From contig NZ_VFNC01000002.1 in assembly GCF_006715395.1 (NCBI RefSeq), positions 186,001 to 250,000 on the forward strand: a stretch of DNA of 64,000 bases. Reading direction: 5' to 3'. The notes under the pieces are model-generated. The model saw only the letters and a program-made list of their open reading frames with translations, was not told the DNA's origin and searched no databases. This stretch comes from Streptomyces sp. SLBN-31 (GTDB lineage: Bacteria; Actinomycetota; Actinomycetes; Streptomycetales; Streptomycetaceae). Shown piece after piece: positions 26,864 to 35,151 of this stretch (positions within the stretch are counted from its first letter, which is position 1; each line of letters begins with the position of its first letter). A program made the translations under genes and the position numbers.

Positions 26864-28333
26864 TCAAGTCGTCAGAGGTGCGGCTCGTCGGCGGCGCATG
26901 CGTTCGTTGAGCACGCCGAGCGCCATGACGACGGGCACGGTGATGACCAGCCACACGGCGGTGCTCGTCTCGCCGCCGATCAGGGTGGTGAAGTTGGCGA
27001 GGATGAGCCAGATCGCGCCCGCGAGGCCGAGTGCGCCGAGCACCGGTGCGACGAGGGTGTTCCAGGTGCGGGAGTCCGTGCGCCGGCGGCGGAAGAACAC
27101 CACGACCGACACCGAGGTCAGAAGGTAGAGCAGCATCATCGCCAGGACGGCCAGGCCGCTGAACCAGGAGAACAGCGTCAGCACCGGGTCCTTGCCGGCC
27201 AGCGCGAACGGTACGACGAGGACGGCGGCGATCAGGGTCTGGACACAGCCGGCGATCCAGGGAGCGTGCCGGGTGTTGAGGCGGCACAGACCCGCGGGAA
27301 TCTGACCGTCACGGCTGAGGGAGAACAGGTAGCGGTTGGCGGAGTTGTGGAAGGTCAGGATGCCGGCGAACAGGGAGGTGGCCAGCAGAACGGGCAGGAC
27401 GTCGCTGACCCAGCCGCCGAACTGGTCGGCGATGGGGGCGAAGACGAAGCCGGCGGAGTCCCCGGCGGCCAGCGCCTTGCCCGCCGCACCCGGTGCCTGC
27501 GAGGCGCCGTAGGCGGAGATGAGCATCCAGGAAGTGAGGGCGAAGAAGCCGGTGACCACGACCACCGACAGATAGGTGGCCCGCGGAACGGTCTTCTTCG
27601 GCTCCTTGGCCTCTTCGCCGTAGATTGCGGTGGCCTCGAAGCCGAACATCGACGCCACGGCGAACATCACGGCGACTCCGGGCGCGCCCTGGAGTGCCGC
27701 CGACGGGGAGAAGCTGTCGGCGGCGCCGAGTCCTTCAGGGCCGCCGCCCTTGAACAGGGTGACGAGGGCGAAGACCAGCAGGATGCTGAACTCGGCGAGG
27801 ACGAAGACTGCGAGGATCTTGGCGCCCATCTCGATACCGGCGGCACCCAGTGCCTGGACAACCGCCATCGTGACCAGGGCGTACACCCACCACCCCAGGT
27901 GGATCCCGGTGTGGGCGGCGACGAGGCCGCTGACGATCGAGCCGTACAGGCCGTACATCGCCGCCTGGATGACGCAGTACGCGAACAGGGCGACGCTCGC
28001 GCTGCCCGCGCCGGCCGTCCGGCCGAGGCCCGCGCCGATGTAGGTGTAGAAGGCACCGGCGTCCACGACGTGGCGCCCCATGGCGACGAATCCCACGGAG
28101 AAGAGGAGGATCACGGCCCCGGCCACCACGTAGGCGGCCGGTGTACCGGATCCGTTGCCGATGGCGATCGAGATCGGGGCAGCGCCGGCGATTCCGGTCA
28201 GCGGGGCCTGACCGGACAGAACGAAGAAGAGGATGCCCAGGACGCCCAGGGCGTTGGGCTTGAGTGTGGCTGAAGTGGGGGCGTCCCGTACGGTCCGCTC
28301 CGCGGAGGCCGTCTGACTGTCCACTCGGATCAC
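26864..28333 (-). CDS. APC-family amino acid/amine permease, 489 aa
   Basis: About twelve membrane helices with the APC opening GVLGILFFVLSGQAPLTGIA, the second-helix AAYVVAGAVILLFSVGFVAM, and the conserved VASMFGFEATAIYGEEAKEP segment (the G-FE-A-Y-E loop of amino acid/polyamine transporters). Such carriers take up amino acids or amines in symport with protons. GTG 28333 starts the gene, 21 bases after the regulatory palindrome at 28354-28369. First gene of a transcript with the PuuC- and PuuD-like genes, which suggests it imports the substrate of the locus. Confidence 0.9.
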   Translation of the reverse strand: MIRVDSQTASAERTVRDAPTSATLKPNALGVLGILFFVLSGQAPLTGIAGAAPISIAIGNGSGTPAAYVVAGAVILLFSVGFVAMGRHVVDAGAFYTYIGAGLGRTAGAGSASVALFAYCVIQAAMYGLYGSIVSGLVAAHTGIHLGWWVYALVTMAVVQALGAAGIEMGAKILAVFVLAEFSILLVFALVTLFKGGGPEGLGAADSFSPSAALQGAPGVAVMFAVASMFGFEATAIYGEEAKEPKKTVPRATYLSVVVVTGFFALTSWMLISAYGASQAPGAAGKALAAGDSAGFVFAPIADQFGGWVSDVLPVLLATSLFAGILTFHNSANRYLFSLSRDGQIPAGLCRLNTRHAPWIAGCVQTLIAAVLVVPFALAGKDPVLTLFSWFSGLAVLAMMLLYLLTSVSVVVFFRRRRTDSRTWNTLVAPVLGALGLAGAIWLILANFTTLIGGETSTAVWLVITVPVVMALGVLNERMRRRRAAPLTT

Positions 28334-28353
28334 CTGCCAGAGAGGGGGAGGAT

Positions 28354-28407
28354 CGTTTCAGGCCAAACGAGTTGCCTCATCCTGGGGCCGAACTATCCGT
28401 TTGACAA
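28354..28407 (-). promoter_or_regulatory. Permease-operon promoter with operator copy A
   Basis: On the minus strand TTGTCA (28407-28402), a 17-base spacer and CAGGAT (28384-28379) form a plausible promoter. Immediately downstream, over the expected start site, lies the 16-base near-palindrome CGTTTGGCCTGAAACG (28369-28354), one of three copies of the CGTTTGGC-N3-AAAC operator in this locus. A repressor bound here would block initiation. Confidence 0.7.
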
Positions 28408-28591
28408 GGGGGTGGGAGCAGGGAATCCCGCCGCTCGCCGAATTCTTACAGCGCCTCAACCGGCGACGACCGGCCGCACGGGCGCCGGCCCAAATTTTGG
28501 GTGTCCGGACAACGCGGACCCCGGCACCCGACCAGGTCGTCGGAACAGCCCAGACATCGGCCCACGACCAAAGACGTCCACGCAGCGCGGA

Positions 28592-29206
28592 TCAGCCCTC
28601 GGCCCGGTCCTCCGCCAGCCCCTCCAGCAGGGTCCGCAACTCCTTCAGCGCCTCTTCGGTGACCTCACGCTCACCGAAGACGAGCTGGTGCAGTACCAGC
28701 CCCTCCAGCGCCGCGAAGACGAGCCGCGACGTGCCACGTTCCACCGTTCCCGGCAGCATGCGCGACAGCTCACGCCGGGTCGCCTCGAAGTACTCCTCGT
28801 ACAGGCTGCGCAGGTGCGGCAACAGCTCGGGCCTGCGTCGCGCCTCCAGCAGCAGCTCGTACTGGAACGCCTGCAGTTCGGGACCGGATTCGACCATCTC
28901 CGTCAGGCCGGTGGCGAAGTCGGAGGGTCTGCCGGTGCCGATGTCGAGGGCGCTGCTGCTCAGCGAGGTGCGGATGGCGTGGGTGACGGCCTCCTCGATC
29001 AGCGCGTCCCGCGAGCCGAAGTGGTGCACGACCAGCCCGTGGGTGACCCCGGCCTCTTCGGCGACGGCCCGGTAGGTGAGCTTGCGCAGGCCGCCCCGGG
29101 CCACCACGCGTACGGCGGCGTCCAGCAACGCGGCCCGCCCCGCCCCGTAGTGCGTCACACGTTTGCGGGTACGGCGCTCACCTGCGGGCTCGACGGAGTC
29201 GGTCAT
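28592..29206 (-). CDS. TetR-family transcriptional regulator, 204 aa
   Basis: An N-terminal helix-turn-helix of TetR type (ALLDAAVRVVARGGLRKLTY, then RAVAEEAGVTHGLVVHHFG, RDALIEEAV) is followed by an all-helical ligand domain. It sits 28 bases after the FAH-type gene, so it is the last gene of the leftward catabolic transcript and just ahead of the permease operon. It is the only regulator in the locus and therefore the best candidate to bind the CGTTTGGC-N3-AAAC operators; the inducer would be the amine or an aromatic intermediate. That assignment is inference. Confidence 0.9.
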   Translation of the reverse strand: MTDSVEPAGERRTRKRVTHYGAGRAALLDAAVRVVARGGLRKLTYRAVAEEAGVTHGLVVHHFGSRDALIEEAVTHAIRTSLSSSALDIGTGRPSDFATGLTEMVESGPELQAFQYELLLEARRRPELLPHLRSLYEEYFEATRRELSRMLPGTVERGTSRLVFAALEGLVLHQLVFGEREVTEEALKELRTLLEGLAEDRAEG

Positions 29207-29234
29207 GCCGACGACCCTACCGGCGGGCCTTCCG

Positions 29235-30080
29235 TCAGCGCCGGGGAGGGCGGATACCGCGGAACTCCCAGTCGCCGCCGAGCGCGGTGGAGAGCACCTC
29301 CTCGGACTCGGTGGGCTGTGCGCCGACGTCGGAGCGGATGGCGGTGGGCCCGGTGACGATGTGGTTGGTGAGCCGGCCCAGGCCGTCGACCTCGACCTCG
29401 ACGACGTCGCCGGGTTGGACGGGCCGGGAGTTGGCCGGGGTGCCGGACAGCAGGACGTCGCCGGGGTACAGGGTGATCGTGCGGGCGATGTCGGCGACGA
29501 GGTAGTGCATGTCCCAGGTCATCTCGTCGGTGGAGCCGTCCTGGACCACCTCGCCGTTGACGTAGGTGCGCAGTCGCTTGCCGTGGAAGTCCCAGTCGGT
29601 CACCAGGCCCGGGCCGAGGGGGCACAGCGTGTCGGAGCCCTTGACGCGGAGCATCGAGCCGGCGTCGGTGTCGCGGAAGTCGTGCAGACCGTAGTCGTTG
29701 GCGATCGTGTAACCGGCGATGTACTCCCCCGCCTCGGCCGGGGCGATGTTCCGCGCGATCCTGCCGATGACGATGGCGACCTCGCCCTCGTAGTTGAGCC
29801 ACTTGCAGTCCTCGGGACGCACGATCGCGCCCTGGTGGGAGTTGAGGGAGGAGGTGGGCTTGTGGAAGTAGGTCGGGGTGTCCGGCAAGCCGATCCGGAA
29901 CTCGTCGACCCGGCTGCGGTGGTTGAGGTGAACGGCGATGACCTTGGAGGGGACGACCGGCGGCAGGTGGTGCGCGTCGTCGATCTTGACGCGGCGGCCG
30001 TCTCCGGCGATGAGTTCGTCACCGTCCCGGACGGTCTCGACGACAGCGCCGTCGAGGAGGATGCGGCGGTACTCGGGCAT
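29235..30080 (-). CDS. hpaG: FAH-family hydrolase/isomerase, HpaG-like, 281 aa
   Basis: The fumarylacetoacetase C-terminal fold is clear: FHKPTSSLNSHQGAIV, WLNYEGEVAIVIGR with metal-binding Glu residues, GYTIANDYGLHDFRDTDAG, and DVLLSGTPANSRPVQPGD. Family members include 2-hydroxyhepta-2,4-diene-1,7-dioate isomerase / 5-oxopent-3-ene-1,2,5-tricarboxylate decarboxylase (HpaG), which fits the neighbours HpaD and HpaE. At 281 aa it is a single unit, unlike the two-domain E. coli HpaG, so it may do only one of the two steps. Spacing to hpaD upstream is 36 bases. Confidence 0.85.
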   Translation of the reverse strand: MPEYRRILLDGAVVETVRDGDELIAGDGRRVKIDDAHHLPPVVPSKVIAVHLNHRSRVDEFRIGLPDTPTYFHKPTSSLNSHQGAIVRPEDCKWLNYEGEVAIVIGRIARNIAPAEAGEYIAGYTIANDYGLHDFRDTDAGSMLRVKGSDTLCPLGPGLVTDWDFHGKRLRTYVNGEVVQDGSTDEMTWDMHYLVADIARTITLYPGDVLLSGTPANSRPVQPGDVVEVEVDGLGRLTNHIVTGPTAIRSDVGAQPTESEEVLSTALGGDWEFRGIRPPRR

Positions 30081-30116
30081 GGCAGGAGCCTTCCTACGGG
30101 GGCTGGGCGGCGTCGG

Positions 30117-31070
30117 CTAGGCGCGGCTGTGCGGGGTGCGAGGTGCGGGGTGCCTGTTTGGCGCGGCCGGCGCCGCCGGTCCGTGGCCGGTCCAGCCGTC
30201 GGCCGGGCGGTCGAACCACAGGTGGACCTGGCCGGTGCCGATGGAGTTCTCGTACGCGCCGTACTGGCGGGCCCTGGCGGTGCAGGCGTGCTCGCCGAGG
30301 GCGCCGGCCATCATCAGGTAGTGGAAGAACTTCGCCTCGGGCTTGTACTTCCAGAACTCGTCCATGGTGTCGAGGACCTTGTCGTGGCGGCCCTCCTTGA
30401 ACCAGGCGATGCGCTCGAAGTCCGCCTCGCGTGCCTCGGGGGTGAAGATGTGCGCCGGGTCGCTGGCCTCATGGTCGCGCAGCTCGCGCAGCGGCCAGAA
30501 GGTGTGCGACAGGGCGCCGGAAGCGATGAGCAGCACCCGGCGGCCGGGGGTGGCGGCGATGCCGTCGGCGAGCGCGCGGCCCAGGCGCAGGTGGTCCTCC
30601 ATGTCGCCGGTCTGGCAGACGCCGATGGTCACCCAGCGCTTGTCGGGCAGGCCCTCGCCGAGGTACTTCCACAGGTTGATGGTGGCGTAGTAGATCGGCA
30701 GGTACGCGTCGTCGATCGCGGTGATCCAGGTGCCGTGCCGGTCGGCGAACGAGGCGATGTTGTGGGCGAGTTCGGGGTCGCCGGGGAAGTCGTACGGCAT
30801 GCGGCTCATGCCGCGCGGCAGTTCCTCGGAGGTGAACAGGCCGGCCCGCCGGTCCTGTGCGGTGACGACGAACTCGACGGTGGTGGCCCAGTGGGAGTCG
30901 AGGACGACGACGGTGTCGTAGTCGTCGCGTTCGAAGACGTCCTGGCGCAGCTGGCGCAGGCCGGTGACGAGGGTGATCTCCTTGCCCTCGTTCAGCTCGA
31001 GCCGGTCCGCCTCCGGCAGCACGATGGTGGGGACGTGGGCGAGCAGGCCCGCCCCGACGATCTCACCCAT
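30117..31070 (-). CDS. hpaD: 3,4-dihydroxyphenylacetate 2,3-dioxygenase, HpaD type, 317 aa
   Basis: A class III (LigB-like) extradiol dioxygenase: MGEIVGAGLLAHVPTIVLP with the first metal His, VVVLDSHWATTVEFVV with the second, DDAYLPIYYATINLWKYL, and LLIASGALSHTFWPLRELRD with a further active-site His. Characterised relatives cleave homoprotocatechuate next to the diol to give 5-carboxymethyl-2-hydroxymuconate semialdehyde using Fe(II) or Mn(II). The last ~30 residues are a Pro/Ala/His-rich extension. Its stop-start overlap with hpaE (8 bases) shows translational coupling. Confidence 0.9.
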   Translation of the reverse strand: MGEIVGAGLLAHVPTIVLPEADRLELNEGKEITLVTGLRQLRQDVFERDDYDTVVVLDSHWATTVEFVVTAQDRRAGLFTSEELPRGMSRMPYDFPGDPELAHNIASFADRHGTWITAIDDAYLPIYYATINLWKYLGEGLPDKRWVTIGVCQTGDMEDHLRLGRALADGIAATPGRRVLLIASGALSHTFWPLRELRDHEASDPAHIFTPEAREADFERIAWFKEGRHDKVLDTMDEFWKYKPEAKFFHYLMMAGALGEHACTARARQYGAYENSIGTGQVHLWFDRPADGWTGHGPAAPAAPNRHPAPRTPHSRA

Positions 31071-32526
31071 GGTCCTTCCATCCCTTCGGCGCGGTGACGG
31101 TGTTCTTGAGGTCGCAGTAGAAGTCGAAGCTCCAGGTGCCGCCCTCGCGGCCTACGCCGGAGTGGCGGGAGCCGCCGAAGGGGGCCTGGAGGTCGCGGAC
31201 GAAGAAGCAGTTGACCCAGACGGTGCCCGCGACCAGTTGTGCGGTGACCCGTTCGGCACGCTCGGGGTCGCCGGTGGCGACGGTGGCCGCCAGGCCGAAG
31301 CGGGTGTCGTTGGCGAGCCGGACGGCCTCGTCCTCGGTGGTGAACGTCTGGAGGGTCAGGACGGGGCCGAAGACCTCTTCCTGGACGATCTCGCTGTCCT
31401 GCGCCACGTCCGTGAGCAGGGTCGGCGCGTAGTACTGGCCGTCCCCGCGCCGGCCGCCGATGACCGCGCGGGCGCCGGCCGCGAGGGCCCGCTGCACGAA
31501 GCCGTCGATCTTCTCCAGCTGGCGGGGGTGGATGTTGGGGCCGATGTCGGTGGCCTCGTCACGGGGATCGCCCTGCTTGAGGCAGGTCGCTTTGTCGATG
31601 AATCGTCGGGTGAACTCGTCGGCGACCGTCTCCTCGACGAGGATGCGGGTCGCGGCCAGGCACACCTGGCCGGCGTTGTCGTACTGCTCGACGGCGAGGT
31701 CGACGGCCAGGTCGAGGTCGGCGTCGGCGAAGACCAGCAGCGGGGACTTGCCGCCCAGCTCCAGGCTCAGGGGCGTCAGGTGGGCGGCCGCCGAGGCGGA
31801 GATGCGCTGGGCGGTCGGTACGGAGCCGGTGAAGCTGATGCGCCGCACGTCGGGGTGCGAGGTGAGGGCATCCCCGATCTCGGAGCCGTAGCCCTGGACC
31901 ACGTTCAGGACGCCGGCGGGCAGACCCGCCTCGGTCGCGATGTCGGCGAGCAGCGAGGCGGTGAGCGGTGTCCATTCCGCGGGCTTCAGGATCACCGTGT
32001 TGCCCGCCGCCAGCGCGGGGGCGACCTTCCAGGTGGCCAGCATCAGCGGCGCGTTCCACGGGGTGATCAGCACGCAGGGGCCGGCCGGGTCCCAGCTGAC
32101 GTGGTTGGTGTGCCCACGAGTGTCGAAGTCCTCGTGCCCCAGTGTCAGCAGCCAGTCGGCGAAGAAGCGGAAGTTGTGGGCGACGCGGGGCATGACGCCA
32201 CGGCGGTGCGAGCGCAGCAGGGCGCCGTTGTCGGTGGTCTCGACGATGGCCAGCTCTTCGAGGCGCTTCTCCACGCCGTCGGCGATGGCGTGGAGGATGC
32301 GGGCGCGCTCGGCGCGGGGGGTGGCGGCCCAGCCGGGGAAGGCGGCCTTGGCGGCGGCGACGGCCGCGGCCGCCTCCGTCGCGGTTCCCCGGGAGATCTC
32401 GCCGAGGGTGCTGCCGTCGATGGGTGAGACGTCGGTGAAGGTCTCGGCGGAGGCGACGCGCTCGCCGCCGATGAAGTGCCGGGTGTCGACGGCGACGCCG
32501 GCGACGGTGGTGAGGTGTGCGCTCAT
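31063..32526 (-). CDS. hpaE: 5-carboxymethyl-2-hydroxymuconate semialdehyde dehydrogenase HpaE, 487 aa
   Basis: Complete aldehyde dehydrogenase with TPWNAPLMLATWKVAPALA, ISFTGSVPTAQRIS, LSLELGGKSPLLVFADADLD and YDNAGQVCLAATRILVEE (catalytic Cys). The sequence pattern and position next to HpaD fit HpaE, which oxidises the ring-cleavage semialdehyde. It is distinct from the PuuC-like enzyme in the same locus, so two separate aldehyde oxidations take place. ATG 32526 (MSAHLTTVAGVAVD) fits; the frame upstream is only the shadow of the next gene. Confidence 0.9.
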   Translation of the reverse strand: MSAHLTTVAGVAVDTRHFIGGERVASAETFTDVSPIDGSTLGEISRGTATEAAAAVAAAKAAFPGWAATPRAERARILHAIADGVEKRLEELAIVETTDNGALLRSHRRGVMPRVAHNFRFFADWLLTLGHEDFDTRGHTNHVSWDPAGPCVLITPWNAPLMLATWKVAPALAAGNTVILKPAEWTPLTASLLADIATEAGLPAGVLNVVQGYGSEIGDALTSHPDVRRISFTGSVPTAQRISASAAAHLTPLSLELGGKSPLLVFADADLDLAVDLAVEQYDNAGQVCLAATRILVEETVADEFTRRFIDKATCLKQGDPRDEATDIGPNIHPRQLEKIDGFVQRALAAGARAVIGGRRGDGQYYAPTLLTDVAQDSEIVQEEVFGPVLTLQTFTTEDEAVRLANDTRFGLAATVATGDPERAERVTAQLVAGTVWVNCFFVRDLQAPFGGSRHSGVGREGGTWSFDFYCDLKNTVTAPKGWKDHG

Positions 32527-32560
32527 GGTCGCGGGGCTCCTGGAAGTCGTGGGGGCGGGT

Positions 32561-33367
32561 TCACTCGGCGCCGGACGTGCCGGACTCCAGCAGGCGTCCG
32601 CCGTCCCAGACCACGCCGACCTGGCGGTAGTAGGCGGCGATCGGCTCGCGGATCTCCAGGCGGGCCAGCTCCTCCGTGGGCGCCTCGAACAGCTCCAGTT
32701 CGGCATCGCCCGCCCAGGGCTGTCCGCCCTCGAAGGAGGCGGCGCCGGACTCGATGAGCTCGTCGAGGGCGAGGCCCTTGCCCTTTTCGATGGAGGGCAG
32801 CCAGCGGTGGTGGGCCATGGGGTGGCCGTTGACGAAGCCGTTGGTCTCGGACGGCTCGCGCAGGGTGACGACCGCCTGGGCCAGGCGGCGGTCGGCGGCG
32901 GCGAGGGTGGCGCCGAAGCGGGCGCCGGCCTCGACGCGCGGGGCGGGCCCGTAGGGGTGCGGGCGGGTCTGGTGGATGGAGCCGAGCTTCTTGGGGTAGC
33001 CCTGGTGCAGTCCGCGGGCGATCGCGAAGTCCTTGTCGACCCAGATGTGGACGCAGCGGGAGTAGGTCTGTCCCTTGTACTTGCAGCGGACGACCGCGAA
33101 GGCCTCCTTGTACTGGGCGAGCACCGGGTCCAGCAGTTCGTCGCCGGAGGCGGAGCAGGACTGCCAGTCGGCCCAGATCAGCGCCACCGCGCCGGGGTCC
33201 TCGTCGGCGAGCTGGAGCGGCTCGGGCAGCAGCTCCCGTACGCGGGCGGGGTCGGTGCGGTACTCGATGGTGAGCAAATCACCGGAGTAACGCCACGGCG
33301 GGGAGGGGATCAGCGACGAGGCACCCGTCGCGGTCTTGGGGTGGAAGTATCCACGGACACGGGTCAC
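32561..33367 (-). CDS. Acetoacetate decarboxylase-family enzyme, 268 aa
   Basis: The fold is marked by SLIPSPPWRYSGDLLTIEYR, GAVALIWADWQSC, and GLHQGYPKKLGSIHQTRPH, which carries the Lys-Lys pair where the Schiff-base lysine of acetoacetate decarboxylase lies. Relatives outside true decarboxylases (for example MppR and aldolase-dehydratases) use the lysine for dehydration or aldol chemistry on oxo acids. No such gene belongs to the classical hpa pathway, so it may process a ring-cleavage oxo-acid here. The start is GTG 33367; spacing to its neighbours is about 30 bases. Confidence 0.8.
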   Translation of the reverse strand: MTRVRGYFHPKTATGASSLIPSPPWRYSGDLLTIEYRTDPARVRELLPEPLQLADEDPGAVALIWADWQSCSASGDELLDPVLAQYKEAFAVVRCKYKGQTYSRCVHIWVDKDFAIARGLHQGYPKKLGSIHQTRPHPYGPAPRVEAGARFGATLAAADRRLAQAVVTLREPSETNGFVNGHPMAHHRWLPSIEKGKGLALDELIESGAASFEGGQPWAGDAELELFEAPTEELARLEIREPIAAYYRQVGVVWDGGRLLESGTSGAE

Positions 33368-33396
33368 TGGGATTCCTTACGGGGTTGCGCGGAGCG

Positions 33397-34605
33397 TTAC
33401 GCGGTGAGGGCGGGCTGCTTGAGCAGTTCGGCGCGGTGGCGGGCTGCGGCGGCTGCTGCGGCCTGACCGCCGAGGGCGACGACACCTACGAGCCGGCCGG
33501 TGGCGTGGTAGCCGACCAGGACGTCCCCGCCGAGGTCGCCCTCCAGGACGCGCACGTCCTCCTTGCCGAGAGCGGGGGCACCGAAGGACTGGAGCCGGAA
33601 GTCGTGCTGGTCGCTCCAGAACGTCGGCAGCGGAGCGAACGGCGCGAGGCCGGCCTCGGTGCCGTTCAGGTGGGCGGCGAGGACGCGGGCGGCGTGCTTG
33701 GCCGTGTCCGTGGGGATGGACCAGTGCTCGACGCGGCGCGGTACGTCGTCGTAGCGGGCGTTGGGGAAGCGGGCGACGTCGCCGACGGCGATCACATCGG
33801 GGCGGCCGCCGACCCGGAGGTGCTCGTCGGTGAGGACACCGTCGGTCAGGTCGAGGCCGTTGCCATCGAGCCATTCGGTGTTGGCGACGGAGCCGACGGA
33901 CTCGACGACGACGTCCGCGGCGAGCACGGTGCCGTCGGCCAGGACCACTCCGGTGACCCGGTCGTCGCCTTCGAAGCCGCTCACGCCGGCGCCGAGGGCG
34001 AAGCGGACGCCCCGCTGCTCATGGCGGTCGCGCAGCGCCTGGGCGAGCAGTTCGCCGAGCGGGCCGACCATCGGCAGCGGCAGCGGGTCGACCACGGTGA
34101 CCTCGGCGGCGCCGAGGGCCACGGCGGTGGCGGCCACCTCGCAGCCGATGAAGCCCGCCCCGACCACGACCACACGGACGCCCGGCCCGGTCAGCGCCTC
34201 GCGCAGGTGCCGGGCGTCGGCCAGCGTCCGCACGGTGTGCCGGCCGGTGGCGGGCCCGGGGCAGCGCAACCGCCGGGGACGCATGCCGGTGGCGACGACG
34301 AGTCCGCCGTACGGCAGAGCCTCGCCGTCGTCGAGTTCGACGATCCGCCGGTCGAGGTCGGCGCGGACGGCCTTGGTCCCCAGCCGCCACTCGACGTCGG
34401 CGCAGGCGGCCCGGGGGCGGAAGGCGAGCGACTCGAAGGAGGCCTTGCCCGCCAGCACCTCCTTGGACAGCGGCGGCCGGTTGTAGGGCATGTGCGGCTC
34501 GTCGCCGACCAGGGTGATCGGTCCGGTCCAGCCGGCGGCGCGCAACTGCTCGGCGGCGCGCAGGCCGGCCATGGAGGCGCCGGCCACGACGATGGGTGCG
34601 CTCAC
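33397..34605 (-). CDS. Ferredoxin reductase (FAD/NAD), P450 electron-transfer partner, 402 aa
   Basis: FAD site VVAGASMAGLRAAEQLRAAG, the ferredoxin-reductase hallmark PYNRPPLSKEVLAG, NAD site VRVVVVGAGFIGCEVAATAV and second FAD site VIAVGDVARFPN. A C-terminal reductase domain (~320-402) follows. This is the rubredoxin/putidaredoxin reductase type that reduces small ferredoxins for P450s and ring oxygenases. GTG 34605 follows the ferredoxin stop by three bases, so both are co-expressed; the P450 they should serve is on the opposite, rightward transcript. Confidence 0.92.
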   Translation of the reverse strand: MSAPIVVAGASMAGLRAAEQLRAAGWTGPITLVGDEPHMPYNRPPLSKEVLAGKASFESLAFRPRAACADVEWRLGTKAVRADLDRRIVELDDGEALPYGGLVVATGMRPRRLRCPGPATGRHTVRTLADARHLREALTGPGVRVVVVGAGFIGCEVAATAVALGAAEVTVVDPLPLPMVGPLGELLAQALRDRHEQRGVRFALGAGVSGFEGDDRVTGVVLADGTVLAADVVVESVGSVANTEWLDGNGLDLTDGVLTDEHLRVGGRPDVIAVGDVARFPNARYDDVPRRVEHWSIPTDTAKHAARVLAAHLNGTEAGLAPFAPLPTFWSDQHDFRLQSFGAPALGKEDVRVLEGDLGGDVLVGYHATGRLVGVVALGGQAAAAAAARHRAELLKQPALTA

Positions 34606-34608
34606 GGC

Positions 34609-34797
34609 TCAGTCCTCGATCCGGATGGCCTGCAGCGGACAGACGTCGGCGGCTTCTTCGACTTCGTCGCGCAGTGCGTCGTCGGGGTCGGGCACGTAGG
34701 CCAGGCGGCCGTCGTCGTCGAAGCGGAAGACGTCGGGGGCTGCGAAGACGCACTGGCCGTGGTCCTGGCACTTGTTCATGTCGACGACGACCTTCAT
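34609..34797 (-). CDS. Single-cluster ferredoxin for P450, 62 aa
   Basis: A small [3Fe-4S]-type ferredoxin: Cys10, then His13 in the place of a second Cys, Cys16 (KCQDHGQCVFAAPDVF) and Cys53 (DVCPLQAI). This CxxHxxC...CP pattern is typical of ferredoxins that feed actinobacterial P450s. ATG 34797 is preceded by GGAGGACC. It is the first gene of the long leftward operon and lies about 125 bases from operator copy B. Confidence 0.92.
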   Translation of the reverse strand: MKVVVDMNKCQDHGQCVFAAPDVFRFDDDGRLAYVPDPDDALRDEVEEAADVCPLQAIRIED

Positions 34798-34921
34798 GGC
34801 CGGTCCTCCTGGTACTGAGGGGGGGCGTCAGGGAGGGAAGGAAGAGAGAGAAGAAAAGGGGCCCGGACCGCTCGGGGGCCGGGCCCCGGCCAAAGGGTGC
34901 GGATGTCGCCGCGCCCCAACT

Positions 34922-34965
34922 CGTTTGGCTTCAAACAACATAGAAAGCCGGGGACCTCTGGTCAA
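34922..34965 (-). promoter_or_regulatory. Catabolic-operon promoter with operator copy B
   Basis: On the minus strand TTGACC (34965-34960), a 17-base spacer and TATGTT (34942-34937) make an excellent main-sigma promoter facing the ferredoxin operon. Operator copy B (CGTTTGGCTTCAAACA on the plus strand, 34922-34937) begins at the -10 edge and covers the start site. The predicted leader is about 130 bases. Confidence 0.8.
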
Positions 34966-35002
34966 TAGCTATCCATGTGGATAAATTTTTGCGTCGACAC
35001 CC

Positions 35003-35045
35003 TTGCGGGGAGGTGACGAACCTCCCTACCGTTTGGCACCAAACA
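35003..35045 (+). promoter_or_regulatory. Glutamine-synthetase/P450 promoter with operator copy C
   Basis: TTGCGG (35003-35008), an 18-base spacer and TACCGT (35027-35032) face rightward toward the glutamine-synthetase-like gene. Operator copy C, CGTTTGGCACCAAACA (35030-35045), overlaps the -10 element and start site; its 6-base arms GTTTGG/CCAAAC are perfect. A gene start follows about 107 bases later. Confidence 0.75.
35008..35026 (+). repeat. Second dyad inside the rightward promoter spacer
   Basis: GGGAGGT (35008-35014) and ACCTCCC (35020-35026) form a perfect 7-bp inverted repeat around GACGA, between the -35 and -10 elements. It differs from the CGTTTGGC operator and could bind another regulator, or in RNA would lie upstream of the transcript. 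Confidence 0.5.
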
Positions 35046-35151
35046 GAGCGGCCTCCTGCCTTCCCGCAGTGCGCGGCCGCCCTCACCCTCCCCTTTCTCC
35101 CCCAGCGCCCAGAGCCCTGGGAGGCGCCCCCTTCCCCCCGAGGAGACACCG

